A stretch of 8,128 nt of DNA, taken from contig RGVT01000105.1 in the NCBI GenBank assembly GCA_010027105.1, positions 1-8,128 on the forward strand, in the 5' to 3' direction. Below the pieces are notes generated by a model, which saw only the letters and a list, made by a program, of their open reading frames with translations, had not been told where the DNA came from and did not search any database. This DNA is from Planctomycetia bacterium. Lineage in GTDB: Bacteria; Planctomycetota; Planctomycetia; Pirellulales; UBA1268. Both the position numbers and the translations under genes were made by a program. Position 1 is the stretch's first letter. Every line of letters begins with the position of its first letter. Shown here in pieces: positions 5,789-8,128 of the stretch.

Positions 5789-5824
5789 CGGCCGGCAGCC
5801 CGTGCGGGAGGCCGGCCGGTTTTT
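5789..5824 (+). terminator. Intrinsic terminator after the 29-aa protein gene
   Basis: CGGCCGGC (5789-5796) pairs perfectly with GCCGGCCG (5811-5818). Inside this, CCCG-TG-CGGG (5799-5808) forms a second stem across an AG/AG internal loop. A run of five T (5820-5824) follows directly. This is the only textbook intrinsic terminator in the window. Confidence 0.85.
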
Positions 5825-5827
5825 CGG

Positions 5828-5855
5828 TTGCCGCGCCTCCTCCATGGGGTAGGGT
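5828..5855 (+). promoter_or_regulatory. Candidate promoter for the Cys-rich lipoprotein gene
   Basis: TTGCCG (5828-5833), a 16-base spacer and TAGGGT (5850-5855) lie between the terminator and the gene at 5935. The layout matches the weak promoter candidate before rpsP (TTGGGT, 16 bases, TAGGGT). The rest of 5856-5934 shows no other clear signal; a GGAG near 5921 is the likely ribosome binding site, somewhat far from the ATG. Confidence 0.3.
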
Positions 5856-5934
5856 TGCCGGACGACGTGGCGCCGGCCGCCGCGCCGTCGAGACCGCCCG
5901 CAGGCACGGGTGGCACGACGACGGAGACTGTGCG

Positions 5935-6348
5935 ATGCGGACGACGATTCACGGACGGGCCCTGGCTCTCGGCATGGCGATCGCGGCGCTCGGCTGCGGC
6001 GGCTGCAAGACCTTCACCGAGCGCTACATCGCCCTCGAGGTCTGGAAATACGAAAAGTGCTTCGGGCACCTGCCTCCGGGCTTCACGCCCCCGGGTGCCG
6101 CCCTGCCCGCCGCGGCGCCGCCCATGCGGCCCTGCGGGCAGGCGAGCGACTGCTGCCAATCGGCCCCCGTCGCGAATGCGGGCTGCAACGACTGCCAGGG
6201 CGCGGTGGTCGAGGGCGGGGCGGTGCCGATGGGCGCCGGAGCCCCCGCGCTGCCGGCCGGCCCGGGCGGCTCGCCCGGCCCGCTGCCCGCGGGGAGCGTG
6301 ACGACCGGCAGGCCGGTCGTGATCTCCGACGAAGTCGTCCTCCCGTAG
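5935..6348 (+). CDS. Small Cys-rich putative lipoprotein, unknown function
   Basis: The gene encodes a 137-aa product with an N-terminal export signal. A basic start (MRTTIHGR) is followed by a hydrophobic stretch (ALALGMAIAALG) and Cys21, in a lipobox-like ALGC; a CGGC pattern gives a second Cys at 24. The mature part begins KTFTERYIALEVWKYEKCFGHLPPGF, the only region with ordinary folded-protein composition. It then becomes a Pro/Ala/Gly-rich segment with clustered Cys at 67, 73, 74, 84 and 87. The tail GRPVVISDEVVLP is hydrophobic-acidic. The -3 residue of the lipobox is Ala rather than Leu, so plain secretion is also possible. The Cys-rich patch resembles the protein ending at 206. It is preceded by the terminator of the previous gene and ends 12 bases from the convergent panB stop. 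The function is not recognised. Confidence 0.7.
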   Translation: MRTTIHGRALALGMAIAALGCGGCKTFTERYIALEVWKYEKCFGHLPPGFTPPGAALPAAAPPMRPCGQASDCCQSAPVANAGCNDCQGAVVEGGAVPMGAGAPALPAGPGGSPGPLPAGSVTTGRPVVISDEVVLP

Positions 6349-6364
6349 CCGCGGCGCCGGCTAC
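6345..6364. terminator. Hairpin spanning the convergent stop codons of the lipoprotein gene and panB
   Basis: GTAGCCG (6345-6351) pairs with CGGCTAC (6358-6364) around a 6-base loop. It contains both TAG stop codons (6346-6348 plus, 6361-6363 minus). Its symmetric position suggests a shared bidirectional end, but no T-run follows on either strand, so termination activity is uncertain. Confidence 0.35.
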
Positions 6365-7161
6365 CCGAGCGTCTCGGCGGCCCCGGGAAAGCGCCGGTCC
6401 TCGACGTCGCGTCTCCAGCGGGCGAGCGCGTCGGCGATCGCCGTCTTCGAGTCGGCGTAGGCCCGCACGAACTTCGGCACGCGGCCCGTCGAGAGACCGA
6501 CGAGGTCGTGGTAGACGAGCACCTGGCCGTCGCAGTGCGGCCCCGCGCCGATGCCGATCGTCGGCACGGCGACGGCGGCGGTGATCGCCCGGGCGGCCTC
6601 GGCCGGGATGCACTCGAGCACCACGGCGCAGGCCCCGGCATCCACGGCGGCGCGGGCGTCCTCGAGCAGACGGTCGACGTCGCGCTGCACGCGATAGCCG
6701 CCGAGCTGGTGCACCGCCTGGGGCCGCAGGCCGACATGCCCCATGACGGGGATGCCGGCCGCGACGATCGCCGCGATCACGCCGGCCTGCCCGGCCGTGC
6801 CCTCGAGCTTCACCGCCTGGCAGCCCGTCTCCTTGAGGATCCGGGCGCAGGCCTCGACCGCGGTGCGGGCCCCGAGGTGCTGGAACGGAAACGGCAGGTC
6901 GACGACCACGAGGGCCCGCGCGACGGCCCGGGCCACGATCTCGCCGTGGTAGATCATCTGCTCGAGCGTCGCCGGGAGCGTCGAGTCGCGGCCGGCCACG
7001 ACCATCGCGACGCTGTCGCCCACGAGAGCGCAATCGACCCCGGCGGCGTCGACGAGCCTCGCGCCCGGCCAGTCGTAGGCGGTGACCATCGTGAGCGGCC
7101 GCCGGACGCGCTTGGCGGCCGCGAGGTCGAGAATCGTGACGCGGCGGGTGGAGGCGGCCAT
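6361..7161 (-). CDS. panB: 3-methyl-2-oxobutanoate hydroxymethyltransferase (ketopantoate hydroxymethyltransferase)
   Basis: PanB converts 2-oxoisovalerate and 5,10-methylenetetrahydrofolate to ketopantoate, the first committed step towards pantothenate and coenzyme A, in the cytosol. This 266-aa protein is the usual length (E. coli 264) and of TIM-barrel type. Visible motifs are TMVTAYDWPGARL, CALVGDSVAMVVAGRDSTLP with metal-ligand Asp49, VVVDLPF with Asp88, and AVKLEG with Lys118 and Glu120. GHVGLRPQAVHQLGGYRVQ, VLECIP with the catalytic Glu183, IGIGAGPHCDGQVLVYHD and PKFVRAYAD follow. The start is ATG at 7161; the frame is open further upstream, but those residues do not fit the family. 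No purine-rich ribosome binding site is seen before the ATG, so initiation may be leader-independent. Other pan genes are not nearby. It is transcribed divergently from the secreted-protein gene at 7259. Confidence 0.96.
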   Translation of the reverse strand: MAASTRRVTILDLAAAKRVRRPLTMVTAYDWPGARLVDAAGVDCALVGDSVAMVVAGRDSTLPATLEQMIYHGEIVARAVARALVVVDLPFPFQHLGARTAVEACARILKETGCQAVKLEGTAGQAGVIAAIVAAGIPVMGHVGLRPQAVHQLGGYRVQRDVDRLLEDARAAVDAGACAVVLECIPAEAARAITAAVAVPTIGIGAGPHCDGQVLVYHDLVGLSTGRVPKFVRAYADSKTAIADALARWRRDVEDRRFPGAAETLG

Positions 7162-7204
7162 GCAGGGCGGGAAAGGGGAGGAGCGGCGGGGCCAGATCGG
7201 GCCT

Positions 7205-7213
7205 GGTATAAAG
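7205..7213. promoter_or_regulatory. Candidate -10 region in the panB / secreted-protein divergent gap
   Basis: GGTATAAAG contains TATAAA (7207-7212) on the plus strand, and its complement reads CTTTATACC, offering TTTATA or TATACC on the minus strand. It lies about 50 bases from both the panB ATG (7161) and the ATG at 7259, and is the only AT-rich spot in the 97-base gap. It could serve either or both genes. Matching -35 hexamers are not convincing. Confidence 0.4.
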
Positions 7214-7258
7214 AAGGTTCGTCGGTCAAGTGTGCTCGGAACCAGCGGGAAACTCCAG

Positions 7259-7996
7259 ATGCCGCAGCCGTCCGCGTCGAACCCGTCATGGCCGCGGCGC
7301 GGGATCGCGGGGCTGCTCGTGGCGGCCGGCTCGTGTCTCGTGGCCGCCTGGTCCGCTCCGGCCGGCGGCCAGCAGCCGGGCCCCCCCGGCCAGCTCAAGT
7401 CGCTCACGAAGGACGAGCAGATCGGCCAGGTGGTGGAGATCGGCCCGGGCGTCCTGCAACTGCGGCTTCCCAAGGGGGGCAACCTCTGGCAGGCCGTGCC
7501 CGCGCCGGATGCGAAAATCGAGGTGACGGGCAGGGCGAGCCGCGAGATGCTCCAGCCCAAGCAGTTCGTCACCTGCACGGTGTCGCTCGACGAACTGGGC
7601 AAGGTCACCGAGCCGGCCCTGCAGGTGGCGTTCACCGACGGTGGCGCGCCCGGCGTGATGGCGGGCGGGCTGGGCGTGGCCGAAGCGGGGGCGAAACGGC
7701 TGGCGGGCAGGCGGCCCGCGGGCAGTTACCTGGTCTGCGGCACGATCAAGCGGGTCGAAGGGGACGTCGTCACGGTGCTGGCGGGCCGCGAGAAATTCGA
7801 CATCCCGGTGCCGCCGGAGGCCGACCTCGTGGTGCGGTCGGGCAACGTGGGCCTCGCCGCGCCGGGCGACGAGGTCGAGGTGGAGGGTCGATACTACCAG
7901 CAGGGGCAGCTCATCGTGACCGCGCTCAAGATCACGCTCGCCAATCAACTGGCCCCGCCGCCGCCGAAAAACAAGCCGCGCCGCCCCGCACCATGA
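7259..7996 (+). CDS. Secreted two-repeat beta-rich protein, unknown function
   Basis: The gene encodes a 245-aa protein with a signal peptide: basic SWPRR, hydrophobic GIAGLLVAAGSCLVAAW, and a likely cleavage site near APAGG-QQ (about residues 36-37). Two similar halves follow. Half one runs from about GQVVEIGPGVLQLRLP to LQVAF; half two runs from GTIKRVEGDVVTVLAG to ALKITLAN. Each has a short strand pair after a Gly, a W/F-x-V-x-VP segment, an I/L-x-V-x-G or VVRSG strand, a P-x-x-x-V-x-V strand and a closing A-L-x-V/I strand. This resembles duplicated OB-like or small beta-barrel domains. The halves are joined by a Gly/Ala-rich linker, and the tail is Pro/Lys/Arg-rich (PPPPKNKPRR). No catalytic motif is seen. 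The ATG at 7259 places the signal peptide correctly; an AGCGGGA at 7244-7250 may be the ribosome binding site. The function is not recognised. Confidence 0.8.
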   Translation: MPQPSASNPSWPRRGIAGLLVAAGSCLVAAWSAPAGGQQPGPPGQLKSLTKDEQIGQVVEIGPGVLQLRLPKGGNLWQAVPAPDAKIEVTGRASREMLQPKQFVTCTVSLDELGKVTEPALQVAFTDGGAPGVMAGGLGVAEAGAKRLAGRRPAGSYLVCGTIKRVEGDVVTVLAGREKFDIPVPPEADLVVRSGNVGLAAPGDEVEVEGRYYQQGQLIVTALKITLANQLAPPPPKNKPRRPAP

Positions 7997-7997
7997 C

Positions 7998-8025
7998 GGC
8001 AATCCTGTTCGGCACGGCGATTGCC
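7998..8025 (+). terminator. Hairpin just after the secreted-protein gene
   Basis: GGCAATC (7998-8004) pairs perfectly with GATTGCC (8019-8025) around a 14-base loop, two bases after the stop codon at 7994-7996. No T-run follows, so a role as terminator or mRNA 3' end protector is a guess from position. Confidence 0.45.
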
Positions 8026-8034
8026 TGACCGTGG

Positions 8035-8075
8035 GGCAAGCGTCCCGCTTGCCGTAGGACAGGCTTCAGCCTGTC
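8035..8075. repeat. Tandem pair of short hairpins (intergenic repeat)
   Basis: GGCAAGC (8035-8041), loop GTCCC and GCTTGCC (8047-8053) form a perfect hairpin. Four bases later GACAGGC (8058-8064), loop TTCA and GCCTGTC (8069-8075) form a second. The arrangement is REP-like. From memory, similar short GC-rich palindromes of the form aggcttcagcct are common between planctomycete genes, but this could not be checked. Confidence 0.65.
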
Positions 8076-8090
8076 ATGCCTCAACGCGCC

Positions 8091-8128
8091 CGCGCCGGCT
8101 CGGGGTTACCCCGTACCGTCTCGCCGGA
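8091..8128. repeat. Tip of a second copy of the foldback element (cut by window end)
   Basis: The first 20 bases (8091-8110) match the reverse complement of the right end of the foldback element (2132-2151) at 19 of 20 positions. The match continues through a TCTCGC core with one inserted base and a few mismatches to the window edge, aligning with about 2115-2131. It also matches the left end at 1811-1845, less closely. The remainder lies outside the window. Confidence 0.7.

Noticed and set aside
4636..5934. Long plus-strand open frame antisense to the App1-domain gene, reading through into the lipoprotein gene
   Set aside because: The antisense part is Arg/Pro/Gly-rich low complexity; the terminator at 5789-5824 lies inside it. 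Only the part from 5935 has a signal peptide and own context.
6301..6320. Perfect 8-bp hairpin ACGACCGG/CCGGTCGT near the 3' end of the lipoprotein gene
   Set aside because: It lies inside coding sequence, has no T-run, and such stems are frequent in DNA this GC-rich.
6508..8028. 506-codon open frame antisense to panB and overlapping the secreted-protein gene
   Set aside because: Shadow frame with Asp/His/Arg/Gly-rich composition and no recognisable motif.

Overview
The window is very GC-rich with strong third-position G/C bias. It carries the bacterial ffh-rpsP-trmD-rplS translation/secretion cluster, followed by genes in small, widely spaced units. Ribosomal proteins with Ala/Pro/Lys-rich tails, Cys-rich exported proteins, an App1-type phosphatase, and GC-rich hairpin repeats between genes all suggest a member of the Planctomycetota, probably Pirellulales-like. 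That placement is inferred from style and composition, not from a database search.

Layout. Bases 3-206 are the 3' end of a Cys/Pro/Ala-rich protein. Then come ffh (274-1746, signal recognition particle GTPase), a 549-bp gap, rpsP (2296-2769, ribosomal protein bS16), trmD (2852-3550, tRNA m1G37 methyltransferase), rplS (3547-3963, bL19, TTG start overlapping the trmD stop) and yraN (4118-4489, UPF0102). On the minus strand a DUF2183/App1-domain phosphatase (4465-5511) meets yraN tail to tail with a 25-bp overlap. Diverging from it is a 29-codon, extremely basic protein (5646-5735) with a clear ribosome binding site and a strong intrinsic terminator (5789-5824); it looks like a tiny ribosomal protein of the bS22/mS38 (COX24-like) type. 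Next are a small Cys-rich putative lipoprotein (5935-6348), panB on the minus strand (6361-7161, pantothenate synthesis), and, divergent from panB, a secreted protein made of two similar beta-rich halves (7259-7996).

The genes ffh, rpsP, trmD, rplS and the 29-aa gene all serve translation or co-translational targeting. panB and the phosphatase are metabolic or enzymatic singletons, and the other small genes look like envelope or exported proteins.

The most unusual content lies between genes. The ffh-rpsP gap holds a roughly 340-nt element (1811-2151) that folds back on itself along its whole length. One arm carries a nested hairpin that the other lacks. The last 38 bases of the window (8091-8128) match the tip of this element, so it is a dispersed repeat with at least two copies here; the second copy follows a row of three short hairpins. 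The rplS-yraN gap holds another, smaller foldback (3965-4082). No transposase, CRISPR array, tRNA or rRNA is visible.
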